DNA from: Streptomyces nigra
Lineage (GTDB): Bacteria; Actinomycetota; Actinomycetes; Streptomycetales; Streptomycetaceae
Reading direction: 5' to 3'
NCBI RefSeq assembly: GCF_003074055.1
Contig: NZ_CP029043.1
Location: 1,604,501-1,668,500, forward strand
DNA: 64,000 nt
The notes below the pieces were generated by a model. It had not been told where the DNA came from, did no database searches, and worked only from the letters and a program-made list of their open reading frames with translations. Within the stretch, counting starts at the first letter, position 1, and each line of letters begins with the position of its first letter. The position numbers and the translations under genes are program-made. This document shows, one piece after another, positions 56,795 through 64,000 of the stretch.

Positions 56795-58621
56795 TTGCCG
56801 AGCAAGAAGTCCGCGCGTCTCGCCGCGCTCACCGTCGCCGCCGTCTGTTCCGCGGCGTCCACCGTCGCCCTCACCGCTCCCGCCCACGCGGACACCGCCG
56901 CCATCCACGACATCCAGGGCTCCACGCGCATATCCCCGTACGCCGGCCGGCAGGTCACCGATGTGGCCGGAATCGTCACCGGTGTGCGCGGCTACGGCTC
57001 CTCCAGAGGCTTCTGGATGCAGGACCCGAATCCCGACGCCGACCCGGCCACCAGTGAGGGCGTGTTCGTCTTCACCAGCTCCACCCCGAAGGTCGCCGTC
57101 GGCGACTCGGTCCTGGTGGCGGGCACGGTCACCGAGTTCGTGCCCGGCGGCGCCTCCTCCGGCAACCAGTCGGTCACCGAGATCACCCGCCCCACCGTGA
57201 CCGTCGTCTCCAGCGGCAACGCGGTCCCGGCCGCCCGGGTCGTCGACGCGAAGTCGGTGCCGGCCGCCTACAGCCCGGCCGGCGACAGCGCCGCGGGCGG
57301 TTCCATCAACGGCCTCACCCTGCGGCCCGCCGAGTACGCCCTGGACTTCTACGAGTCCCTGGAGGGCGAGAACGTCCAGGTCGCCGACACCCGCGTGGTC
57401 GGCGCCACCGACCCGTACACCGAACTGTGGGTGACGGTGAAGCCGAGGGAGAACGCCTCCCGCCGCGGCGTCACGGTCTACGGCTCCTACGACGCGCAGA
57501 ACACGGGCCGGCTGCAGATCCAGTCCCTGGGCAAGCCCGCCGACTTCCCCGCCGCGAACGTCGGCGACGTCCTCACGGGCACGACGTCCGGCCCCCTGGA
57601 CTACAACCAGTACGGCGGCTACACCCTGGTCGCCAACGAGATCGGCACGCTGAAGAGTGCCGGTCTGGCCAAGGAGACCACGCGCCGGCAGGCCCGCACG
57701 GAGCTCGCGGTCGCCACGTACAACGTGGAGAACCTCGACCCGTCCGACGCCACGTTCGCCGCGCACGCCTCCGCGATCGTGAACAACCTGCGCTCGCCCG
57801 ACATCGTGTCGCTGGAGGAGATCCAGGACGACAACGGCGCGACGAACGACGGGACGGTCTCCGCCGGTCAGACGCTGGCGAAGCTGGCGGACGCGATCGT
57901 CGCCGCGGGCGGCCCCCGCTACGACTGGCGCTCGATCGACCCGGTGGACGGCGCCGACGGCGGCGAGCCGGGCGGCAACATCCGCCAGGCGTTCCTGTTC
58001 AACCCGGAGCGGGTCTCCTTCACCGACCGCGCGGGCGGCGACGCGACCACGCCCGCCGGTGTCACGAAGGTGCGCGGCAAGGCCGCCCTGACGGTCTCCC
58101 CCGGCCGGATCGACCCGGCGAACGCGGCCTTCGCGAACAGCCGCAAGCCGCTGGCCGGCGAGTTCGTCTTCCGGGGCAAGACCGTCTTCGTGATCGCCAA
58201 CCACCTCAACTCCAAGGGCGGCGACCAAGGTCTGACCTCGCAGTACCAGCCGCCGTCCCGGAGCTCCGAGGTCCAGCGCCATGCGCAGGCCGCGGCGGTC
58301 CACGGCTTCGTCGAGGACGTCCTGAAGACGCAGAAGAACGCGGACGTGATCGCCCTCGGCGACATCAACGACTTCGAGTTCTCCGGCACCGCCAAGATCC
58401 TCGAGGACGACGGCGTGCTCTGGTCGGCGATCAAGTCGCTGCCGAGGAGCGAGCGCTACTCGTACGTCTACCAGGGCAACGCCCAGACGCTGGACCAGAT
58501 CCTGGTCAGCCCCTCGATCCGGCGCGGCTGCGACTTCGAGTACGACAGCGTGCACATCAACGCCGAGTTCAACGACCAGATCAGCGACCACGACCCGCAG
58601 GTACTGCGGTTCCGTCCGTAG
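56795..58621 (+). CDS. Secreted endonuclease/exonuclease/phosphatase (EEP) family nuclease, ExeM/NucH-like
   Basis: A 608-residue exported protein starting at TTG 56795, with GGAGGG at a good distance. The signal peptide ends APAHA (cleavage after about 32). Residues about 38-150 form an OB-fold/YhcR-like domain (RQVTDVAGIVTGVRGYGSSRGFWMQDP). From about 305 an EEP catalytic domain has ATYNVENLD, DIVSLEEIQDD (metal Glu), ANHLNSKGGD, GDINDFEFSGT and SDHDPQVLRF (catalytic His). It probably degrades extracellular DNA for phosphate or nutrients. Confidence 0.92.
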   Translation: MPSKKSARLAALTVAAVCSAASTVALTAPAHADTAAIHDIQGSTRISPYAGRQVTDVAGIVTGVRGYGSSRGFWMQDPNPDADPATSEGVFVFTSSTPKVAVGDSVLVAGTVTEFVPGGASSGNQSVTEITRPTVTVVSSGNAVPAARVVDAKSVPAAYSPAGDSAAGGSINGLTLRPAEYALDFYESLEGENVQVADTRVVGATDPYTELWVTVKPRENASRRGVTVYGSYDAQNTGRLQIQSLGKPADFPAANVGDVLTGTTSGPLDYNQYGGYTLVANEIGTLKSAGLAKETTRRQARTELAVATYNVENLDPSDATFAAHASAIVNNLRSPDIVSLEEIQDDNGATNDGTVSAGQTLAKLADAIVAAGGPRYDWRSIDPVDGADGGEPGGNIRQAFLFNPERVSFTDRAGGDATTPAGVTKVRGKAALTVSPGRIDPANAAFANSRKPLAGEFVFRGKTVFVIANHLNSKGGDQGLTSQYQPPSRSSEVQRHAQAAAVHGFVEDVLKTQKNADVIALGDINDFEFSGTAKILEDDGVLWSAIKSLPRSERYSYVYQGNAQTLDQILVSPSIRRGCDFEYDSVHINAEFNDQISDHDPQVLRFRP

Positions 58622-58634
58622 TCTCCCGTCGTGA

Positions 58635-59378
58635 TCAGGGCTGGCTGAACACGCCGTTCAGCCAGCCCTTCCACGTCTCCTCGTCCGCGGCGGCGTCGGC
58701 GCCCGGCGCGAAGTCGTGCACGGACATGCCGACGACATGGCCCCAGTGGTTGCGGCCGAAGAAGCGCAGCAGCGCGTCGTCCGTGCGCAGCCCCAGGAAG
58801 TACGGGTCGCGGTAGTCGACGACGGCGTCGGTCACCTGCCCGCCGGGACCGGTGACCCGCACCCGCGCGCCCCCGGCCGTGTCGTCGGCGAGGCCCAGGG
58901 CGTGGCCCACGATGACGAGGGCGTCCGGCGCCTTGGCCGCCTCGGGCCCGTCGAACGCGGCGAAGGCGGTGACCGGCCGGCCCCGGAAGACCGTGAGGTA
59001 CTGGCGCAGGGTGTGCAGATAGAAGTCGGTGTGGCGGCTCGCGCCGTCGTACTGGTTGTCCCAGTCGTCGACGAAGATCCCGCTGTGCACATAGCGCACC
59101 CAGGCGCGGCGGCCGTCGTCGCGCGGCTCGACGGTGTAGTCGAGCTGGTTGAGGGTCTGCTCGGAGATCCCCTCGACGTCCTCGACGCGGTTGGTGTAGC
59201 GGTGCGGCGGGTCCCAGACGGTCACCTCGGAGCCGAACGGCCCCTTGCCGCCCGTACGGGGCTCGGGCGGCTCCATCGGCCAGAGCCAGCCGCCGGTGCC
59301 GGCGGTCACGGCCTCCCACACCTCCTCGGGCGTGGCGTCGACCTCGAACTCGCGGGCGATCTCGAATTCCTTCGGCAT
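58635..59378 (-). CDS. SRPBCC/START-like (AHSA1) domain protein
   Basis: A 247-residue helix-grip protein: FEIAREFEVDATPEEVWEAVTAGTGGWLWPMEP is the AHSA1 opening, followed by VTVWDPPHRYTNRVED and RRAWVRYVHSGIFVDDW. A second half (VGHALGLADDTAGGARVRVTG, VVDYRDPYFLGLRTDDALLRFFGRNHWGH) extends the usual 150-residue domain. It may bind a hydrophobic ligand. The gene follows an ArsR-type regulator after 16 bases on the same strand, a common actinobacterial pair. Confidence 0.87.
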   Translation of the reverse strand: MPKEFEIAREFEVDATPEEVWEAVTAGTGGWLWPMEPPEPRTGGKGPFGSEVTVWDPPHRYTNRVEDVEGISEQTLNQLDYTVEPRDDGRRAWVRYVHSGIFVDDWDNQYDGASRHTDFYLHTLRQYLTVFRGRPVTAFAAFDGPEAAKAPDALVIVGHALGLADDTAGGARVRVTGPGGQVTDAVVDYRDPYFLGLRTDDALLRFFGRNHWGHVVGMSVHDFAPGADAAADEETWKGWLNGVFSQP

Positions 59379-59394
59379 GACGTTCTCCTGGGTG

Positions 59395-60027
59395 CTACGG
59401 GGTCGGTTCCGGGCCGGACACGGGCGCGGGCCCGTCGGCCCCGGTGGGCTTGAGCGTGGGATGCAGGGCCACGACGATCCGGTGGTCGCGGCCGCTCTCG
59501 GCGCCGGGCGCGTCGTACTTCCGGATCAGCGCGCTCACTCCGGCGGTCAGTTCCTCGACGAAAGCCGCCCGGTCGGCCGCCGAGGCGAAGCGGACCTCGC
59601 CGTCCAGCGCGTAGGTGGCCCGCCGCTTGCGGGCCTTGGCGGCCCCGGTGATGAGCGAGCCGACGTCCCGGACGAGCCGGGCGCCGAGCGCCAGCAGCCA
59701 GCGGGCGGAGAGCTGGTCGCGGAAGCGGTCCGGGTCGGGCTGTACGGACGCCAGCGCGAGCGGGGAGATCACGTACGACGCGGCGGTCGCGCGCATCAGC
59801 CGCTCGGTGACGTTGCCCTTGCGGCGCTCCCCGGCCAGCTCGACCAGGCCGTGCCGCTCCAGGGCCTTCAGGTGGTAGTTCACCTTCTGGCGGGGCAGGT
59901 CGACCTTTCCGGCCAGCATGGCGGCCGAGGCGGGCCCGGCCGCCAGCTCGGCGAGCAGCCTGGCCCGGATGGGGTCCAGACAGACGGCTGCGGCCTCGGG
60001 GTCCTCGATCACGGTGACGTCCAGCAT
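59395..60027 (-). CDS. ArsR-like winged-helix regulator
   Basis: A 210-residue regulator. The N-terminal HTH (LDPIRARLLAELAAGPASAAMLAGKVDLPRQKVNYHLKALERHGLVELAGERRKGNVTERLM) is ArsR/HTH_20 type. No cysteine metal site is visible, so it is not an arsenic sensor. The C-terminal half (VRDVGSLITGAAKARKRRATYALDGEVRFASAADRAAFVEELTAGVSALIRKY) is a dimer/effector domain. It is in an operon with the SRPBCC gene. A long inverted repeat lies just upstream of its ATG and is the likely operator. Confidence 0.88.
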   Translation of the reverse strand: MLDVTVIEDPEAAAVCLDPIRARLLAELAAGPASAAMLAGKVDLPRQKVNYHLKALERHGLVELAGERRKGNVTERLMRATAASYVISPLALASVQPDPDRFRDQLSARWLLALGARLVRDVGSLITGAAKARKRRATYALDGEVRFASAADRAAFVEELTAGVSALIRKYDAPGAESGRDHRIVVALHPTLKPTGADGPAPVSGPEPTP

Positions 60028-60034
60028 GCGTCCA

Positions 60035-60088
60035 CCGTCTCACCGAAAATTTTTTTTGTCCAGGCGACCCGATTTTTCGGTGAGACGG
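60035..60088 (-). promoter_or_regulatory. Inverted-repeat operator upstream of the arsR-like gene
   Basis: CCGTCTCACCGAAAA (60035-60049) and its exact complement at 60074-60088 enclose 24 bases, including a run of eight T. On the minus strand TGGACA lies within the spacer and GACGGT 17 bases on, a weak promoter that would start at or near the ATG 60027. The right arm begins 13 bases before the stop of the upstream gene, so it could also act as that gene's terminator. Confidence 0.55.
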
Positions 60089-60100
60089 CCCCCGGCAGGC

Positions 60101-60802
60101 TCAGCCGGGGATGAGGCCGAGCGCATGGTCGTACCGGCTGACGGTGCTGCCCTTGAGCCCCGGCCAGGTCTGCACACGCCGCCACAGCCCGGTCGCCGAG
60201 CCGATCCCGTCGCCGGGCGCGGCCAGCGCGTCGACATGGGCCTGGGCGGTCTCCCACTCGGCGTAGTTGAGGACCCGGGTGCCGTCGATGGAGAGGTGGA
60301 AGTGGGCGGAGACGCCCCCGGGGTGCGGGCGCGGCTCGGCCTCCAGTGCCTCGGCGACGGCGTCCACCCAGGCCCGCCGACGGTCCGGGTCGGGCCCCTC
60401 GAACTCGATGTCGACGATCACGACACAGCCGGGCACCCGGGTGTCGCCCGGCCGGACCAGGCTGCGGTAGTGCCGGAAGTGCCCGAGCCCGAGGCGCTCG
60501 ATCCCGGGGACGGCGGTGTCGATCTCGTCGACCCGCTCCTGACGGTGCGCCTTGACGAAGGCGTCGTAGTCCTGCGGGCTCCGCCACTGCGAGTAGTGCA
60601 GCAGGGTGGAGGCGTCGTGCCCGGTGTAGACGTGGTACCCGAGCAGTCCCCCGGCGGGCCAGGGCCGCCGCTCCCACGCCCCGGCGATCGCCTCGACGGC
60701 CTCCTTCTGCCGCAGCGGTGTCCCCACCCGCCAGGTGCTGAAGAGGGCGGCGCCGAGGTCGGGACGGGCGGGGTCGGGCTGGTTCTCGGTACGGCGGGTC
60801 AT
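60101..60802 (-). CDS. Antibiotic-biosynthesis-monooxygenase-like (tandem ABM) protein
   Basis: A 233-residue protein with two ferredoxin-like ABM halves. The first is ALFSTWRVGTPLRQKEAVEAIAGAWERRPWPAGGLLGYHVYTGHDASTLLHYSQWRSPQDYDAFV; the second is VIVDIEFEGPDPDRRRAWVDAVAEALE, ending VLNYAEWETAQAHVDAL. Such proteins oxidise quinones or bind haem-like or polyketide substrates; the exact role is unknown. ATG 60802 is preferred for its GGAGG; the longer frame to 60880 lacks support. Divergent from the dapA-like gene. Confidence 0.83.
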   Translation of the reverse strand: MTRRTENQPDPARPDLGAALFSTWRVGTPLRQKEAVEAIAGAWERRPWPAGGLLGYHVYTGHDASTLLHYSQWRSPQDYDAFVKAHRQERVDEIDTAVPGIERLGLGHFRHYRSLVRPGDTRVPGCVVIVDIEFEGPDPDRRRAWVDAVAEALEAEPRPHPGGVSAHFHLSIDGTRVLNYAEWETAQAHVDALAAPGDGIGSATGLWRRVQTWPGLKGSTVSRYDHALGLIPG

Positions 60803-60998
60803 GACGGCCTCCGGGTGGTCGTGTACGCGGGCGGTCACCCGCGGACACCACCTTTCGACCTCAAGTTTGATCGAGGTCAAGTGCGGCCGACGACTGGCCA
60901 GTTGGACAGGCCCTTCGACGACCCATCAGCACTGCTTACCAATATCTCGTAGACAAATTAAGTGGAGCTACACGATCGCGCCTGCCGACACTACTTCC

Positions 60999-61901
60999 AT
61001 GACGACTGCCGACACCCTCGCCGCCGCGCCCTTCGGCCGCGCCCTGTGCGCGATGGTCACCCCGTTCACGGCGGAGCGCGCGCTCGACCTCGACGGCGCC
61101 CAGCGTCTCGCGGGGCGGCTGGTGGACGAGGGGTGCGAGGGGCTGGTGCTGTCAGGGACGACCGGCGAGTCGCCGACGACCTCCGACGCCGAGAAGGCGG
61201 ACCTCATCCGGGCGGTACGGCAGGCCGTGGGCGACCGTGCCTCGATCGTCGCGGGTGTCGGCACCGCCGACACCCGCCACACGGTCGAACTGGCCCTGTC
61301 CGCCGAGAAGGCGGGCGCCGACGGTCTGCTGGTGGTCGCCCCCTACTACAGCCGGCCCCCGCAGGACGCCGTGGAGGCGCACTTCCGCGAGGTCGCCGAC
61401 GCGGCGGGACTGCCGCTCGTCCTCTACGACATCCCCGGCCGCACCGGCACCCGCATCGAACCGGAGACGATGCTGCGGCTCGCCGGGCACCCGAGGATCG
61501 TGGCGGTGAAGGACTGCTCGTACGACTTCCTGGGCGCCCAGAAGGTCATCGGCCGCACGGGACTGGCGTACTACGCCGGTTGCGACGAGCACATCCTCGC
61601 CCTCCGTGCCGTGGGCGGCACCGGCTATGTCAGTACGGTCGCCAATGTGATCCCGCGTCATCTGCGGTCGGTGCTGGACGCGTTCGAGGCGGGCGACACC
61701 CCCGTGTCCGCCCGCCTCCAGCAACGCGCCATCCCGCTCATCGAGCTGATGATGAGCGCCGGACTGCCCGGAGCCGTCACCGCCAAGGCCCTGCTCGGCG
61801 CCCTCGGCCTGCCCGGCGGCCCGGTCCGCGCACCGCTGCGGTCCGCCGGCCGGGAGGCGACCGACGGACTGCTGGCGGCGTACGAGGAGCTGACCCGGTA
61901 G
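60999..61901 (+). CDS. dapA: 4-hydroxy-tetrahydrodipicolinate synthase (DapA)
   Basis: A 300-residue class-I aldolase-superfamily enzyme. The DapA features are intact: SGTTGESPT near 53-60, the Schiff-base lysine in RIVAVKDCSYD (Lys171) and the tyrosine in VLYDIPGRTG (Tyr143). It condenses pyruvate with aspartate semialdehyde in lysine and diaminopimelate synthesis. No other lysine genes are nearby, so it may be a second copy with a different substrate; streptomycetes often have several. ATG 60999 has only a weak ribosome site. Its stop is one base from the convergent stop at 61903. Confidence 0.87.
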   Translation: MTTADTLAAAPFGRALCAMVTPFTAERALDLDGAQRLAGRLVDEGCEGLVLSGTTGESPTTSDAEKADLIRAVRQAVGDRASIVAGVGTADTRHTVELALSAEKAGADGLLVVAPYYSRPPQDAVEAHFREVADAAGLPLVLYDIPGRTGTRIEPETMLRLAGHPRIVAVKDCSYDFLGAQKVIGRTGLAYYAGCDEHILALRAVGGTGYVSTVANVIPRHLRSVLDAFEAGDTPVSARLQQRAIPLIELMMSAGLPGAVTAKALLGALGLPGGPVRAPLRSAGREATDGLLAAYEELTR

Positions 61902-61902
61902 C

Positions 61903-63144
61903 TCACCGGCGGGCGAACACCGGTTCCCAGCCCTGCTGTTGCACGTCCTTGTCGGGTTCACGGACGCCGCTGAGGGGGACGACCTTGTCGCTGCCCAGGG
62001 TGACCAGGACCAGCCGGGGCCGGTACGGCTCGTCCAGCCCGGTCACCCGCTCCCAGGCGATGAGCCGCTTGTCGTCGGCCCAGGCGAGGAGTTGGGCGCC
62101 GCGCACCTTGGCGATCTCCTTGCCGGTGCGGGGGTCGAGGATCGAGGAGTAGCTCCGGCCCGGGGAGCCGTCGAGCTCCCTGGAGAGCCCGAGGGCGGCG
62201 AGCCGGCCGTCCGGGGACAGCCGCGCGGGGACGTCCGAGCGCAGATGCTTCTCCCCGGCCGGGGCGGCGGCCTTCTCGCCGTCGAAGGAGTAGAACCGCT
62301 GGAGTCCGTCACGGTCGCCGATGTACTGCCCGTACACCAGGTCGCCGGACCGGCTGAACGCGAAGTCCTGACGGGCGTTGATGTCGTTCCCGGGCGGGAC
62401 GGCGCTCCAGCCGTAGGAGCCCGTCTCCCGCCCGATGTCGAGGACGTAGAAGCCGGACCGGCTCGACCGGCCGTACGCGGAGGTCCACTCCCACACCGGC
62501 CCGTCGGGACCGTTCACCTTCTCCTTGGTCCGCAGGTCGGGGTTCTCTTTGTACGTCGTCGCCACGAGCCTGCTCCCGTCGTGGCTGAACGCGAGGCCGC
62601 CGACGCCGTGCTGGACCGGGATCCAGCGTTCGACGCGGCCCGACGCCAGGTCGAGCAGGCCGATCCGGTGGGCGGGCAGCCCCCGCTCCAGCACGGCGGC
62701 CGTCTTCAGTCCGGGCGCGACGGCGACGTACGACCAGCGGGTGTCCTTCCTGTACGTGCCGGTCTCTTTGTCGAGCAGCCAGTAGGTGCGCTCCATGCTG
62801 CCCCGCTTCGCGGACTCGGTGCGCAGCTCGGTGGTGTAGTGGGCGGCGAGCACCGTCTCGCCGGCGCCGATCGCCTGGCGCGGCGGCGACTGGTCCGGGT
62901 GGGCCTGGACGCCGTCCTGCCGCAGGCCGACGGCGGGGCGGGTGTCCGGCTCGCCGCCGCCGAGCAGGGGCACGGCGACCGCGATGCCGACCACGGCCGC
63001 GGTGGCCGCCGCGACGGAGGCGATCCGGCGGGTGCGGCGGCGCCGGCGGGCCGTGAGCACCCGGTCGGCGAAGCCCGCGTCGACGGGCGGCTGTTCGCCG
63101 GCCTGCTCGCGCAGGGAGTGGCGTACCAGGTCCTCGACGTTCAC
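61903..63144 (-). CDS. Membrane-anchored WD40/TolB-like protein co-expressed with a SigE-family sigma factor
   Basis: A 413-residue protein. The first 42 residues are cytoplasmic and basic (ARRRRRTRR), one helix follows (IASVAAATAAVVGIAVAVPLLGG, about 42-64), and the rest is extracellular with propeller-like repeats (GVGGLAFSHDGSRLVATTY, NARQDFAFSRSGDLVYGQYIGD, DVPARLSPDGRLAALGLSREL). It starts directly after the sigma-factor stop, so the two are co-translated. It holds the place of an anti-sigma factor but has no zinc motif (HxxxCxxC), so that role is unproven. Confidence 0.85.
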   Translation of the reverse strand: MNVEDLVRHSLREQAGEQPPVDAGFADRVLTARRRRRTRRIASVAAATAAVVGIAVAVPLLGGGEPDTRPAVGLRQDGVQAHPDQSPPRQAIGAGETVLAAHYTTELRTESAKRGSMERTYWLLDKETGTYRKDTRWSYVAVAPGLKTAAVLERGLPAHRIGLLDLASGRVERWIPVQHGVGGLAFSHDGSRLVATTYKENPDLRTKEKVNGPDGPVWEWTSAYGRSSRSGFYVLDIGRETGSYGWSAVPPGNDINARQDFAFSRSGDLVYGQYIGDRDGLQRFYSFDGEKAAAPAGEKHLRSDVPARLSPDGRLAALGLSRELDGSPGRSYSSILDPRTGKEIAKVRGAQLLAWADDKRLIAWERVTGLDEPYRPRLVLVTLGSDKVVPLSGVREPDKDVQQQGWEPVFARR

Positions 63145-63717
63145 TTAACGCACCTCCATCGGGGAGAAGTCGCGGGACGGCGCCGGCCGGGCGCCGGGCG
63201 TGCCGGGCGCCTCGGGGCCGAGGGCGCGGAGCTCGGGGGCGAGGGCGCGCAGCCGGGCGAGCGAGCGGTGGGTGGTGGACCGTACCGTGCCGACCGAGCA
63301 GCCGAGGATGCGGGCCACGTCGGCCTCGGGCAGGTCCTCGAAGTAGCGCAGCACCAGGACGGTGCGCTGGCGCGGGGTGAGCCGGGCGAGCGCGCCGCGC
63401 ATCAGCAGCCGCAGTTCGGCGGCTGCCGAGGTGTCGTCCGGGCCGCTCCCGTGCTCCGGGGGCTCGGCGACGGTGAGTTCGCGCCGGCGCCACTTCAGCC
63501 GCCAGCGGCTGATCTGCTGCCGGTACAGGATCTGCCGTACGTACGCCTCGGGTTCGTCGATGCGCTGCCAGCGGCCGGCGGCCTTGATCAGGGCGTTCTG
63601 CAGGAGGTCCTCGGCGGCGTGCCGGTCGCCGCCGCTCAGCAGCACCGCGGTCCTCAGCAGCGCGGACGATCTGCTCGCCACGAACTCCCGGAAGCCGTCC
63701 TCAGCTTCGGCATCCAT
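63145..63717 (-). CDS. SigE-family (ECF) RNA polymerase sigma factor
   Basis: A 190-residue ECF sigma factor. Region 2 is FREFVASRSSALLRTAVLLSGGDRHAAEDLLQNALIKAAGRWQRIDEPEAYVRQILYRQQISRWR. Region 4 is ALARLTPRQRTVLVLRYFEDLPEADVARILGCSVGTVRSTTHRSLARLRAL. The actinobacterial SigE-family (ECF41-unlike, TIGR02983) pattern is clear. ATG 63717 is preferred, with AGAAGG seven bases upstream; GTG 63723 is two codons earlier. A terminator before it separates it from the small gene upstream. Confidence 0.91.
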   Translation of the reverse strand: MDAEAEDGFREFVASRSSALLRTAVLLSGGDRHAAEDLLQNALIKAAGRWQRIDEPEAYVRQILYRQQISRWRLKWRRRELTVAEPPEHGSGPDDTSAAAELRLLMRGALARLTPRQRTVLVLRYFEDLPEADVARILGCSVGTVRSTTHRSLARLRALAPELRALGPEAPGTPGARPAPSRDFSPMEVR

Positions 63718-63808
63718 CGTCACCTTCTCTTCCCCCCGGACGGACCGGACGTCCGCCCCTCCTGCTCCCTGTGACGCGCGCGGACCCCCGCCGCTATGCC
63801 ACCCGGCG

Positions 63809-63838
63809 AAAAAAAGGGGAGGGCCGAAGCCCTCCCCC
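63809..63838 (-). terminator. Canonical rho-independent terminator
   Basis: On the minus strand GGGGAGGGC-TTCG-GCCCTCCCC is a perfect 9-bp stem with a stable TTCG loop, directly followed by seven T. It lies 15 bases beyond the stop of the partial gene at 63853. Classical U-tract terminators like this are rare in such GC-rich DNA. Confidence 0.9.
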
Positions 63839-63852
63839 TCCATCAGCCCGGC

Positions 63853-64000
63853 TCAGCTCCAGGTGTAGCCGTCGCCCACGAGCAGGAAGTGCTCCAGCAC
63901 ATCCTCCATGGGGTCGTCGACCTGCCCGGTGTTGACCAGCCCGATCCGGGGCCCGTTGTGCGCCCCGTGGTTGCTCTCGTCGGCGTGGGCGTTCCCCGCG
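63853..64000 (-). CDS. Small, probably secreted hypothetical protein, C-terminal part (5' end outside window)
   Basis: The minus-strand frame ends at TGA 63853-63855 and is open to the window edge: ...GNAHADESNHGAHNGPRI, then GLVNTGQVDDPMEDVLEHFLLVGDGYTWS. The AHA-D junction looks like a signal-peptidase site, so the mature peptide would be about 45 residues, acidic and His/Asn-rich at its start. I recall similar short secreted proteins in streptomycetes without known function. The strong terminator just downstream supports a real, well-expressed gene. Confidence 0.7.
   Translation of the reverse strand, partial: AGNAHADESNHGAHNGPRIGLVNTGQVDDPMEDVLEHFLLVGDGYTWS

Overview
The window looks like chromosomal DNA of a Streptomyces. 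Base composition is very high in G+C, many genes start with GTG, genes overlap by GTGA or ATGA, and it carries ectoine/5-hydroxyectoine genes, a late-cobalamin cluster, an LAETG sortase substrate, a SigE-family sigma factor and a TROVE/Y-RNA locus. From memory, the order resembles the cobN-ect region of S. coelicolor; no comparison could be run.

Layout. (1) 1-12461: a tight + strand cobalamin operon (3' end of cobN, Mg-chelatase-like ATPase, cobO, cobB, cobI, cobM, cbiE/T, cbiG-cobJ fusion, cobH, long-form cbiX, cobC-like aminotransferase). The last gene carries an apparent 1-base frameshift. (2) 12514-19024: a cell-wall-anchored protein, a CMD-family protein, an amidohydrolase, a polar amino-acid ABC operon behind a palindromic promoter, and a class-V aminotransferase. 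(3) 19333-22492: ectABCD, the compatible-solute operon, between strong hairpins. (4) 22567-31699: a PLP enzyme, DsbA-like and GNAT proteins, an aldehyde dehydrogenase divergent from an IclR regulator, a penicillin-binding protein and a purine permease. (5) 32077-36727: a DinB-like protein, a DUF6010 protein, a DrrAB-type ABC exporter with a DUF4097 protein, and a divergent two-HTH regulator with an array of GTTGCA boxes between them. (6) 36791-46444: an MFS transporter, kdgD, uronate dehydrogenase, a DeoR regulator, a sugar ABC importer without an ATPase, and a Zn-dependent dehydrogenase. (7) 46445-50161: a small gene between two inverted copies of a repeat, a double-TerD protein, and ACC deaminase with its GntR regulator. 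(8) 50301-52938: a MerR regulator with a textbook 19-bp-spacer promoter, NTF2-like and SDR genes of less Streptomyces-like composition, a hydrolase stub and a MITE-like element.

(9) 52967-55078 is the most unusual region. It holds a TROVE (Ro60/Rsr) gene and, just upstream on the same strand, three related Y-RNA-like elements. Two contain a tRNA-like module in permuted order (T arm, capped acceptor stem, D arm), and one is a short form without it. (10) 55079-64000: a conserved hypothetical gene, a secreted EEP nuclease, an SRPBCC/ArsR pair, a monooxygenase-like protein, a dapA-type lyase, a sigma factor with a membrane partner, and the 3' end of a small gene before a canonical U-tract terminator.

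Genes that appear to work together: the cob genes convert precorrin-2 towards adenosyl-cobyrinate; ectABC make ectoine and ectD hydroxylates it; uronate dehydrogenase, KdgD and the aldehyde dehydrogenase would carry hexuronate carbon towards 2-oxoglutarate, although they lie about 12 kb apart and the aldarate dehydratase is not here; Rsr and Y RNAs form a ribonucleoprotein.
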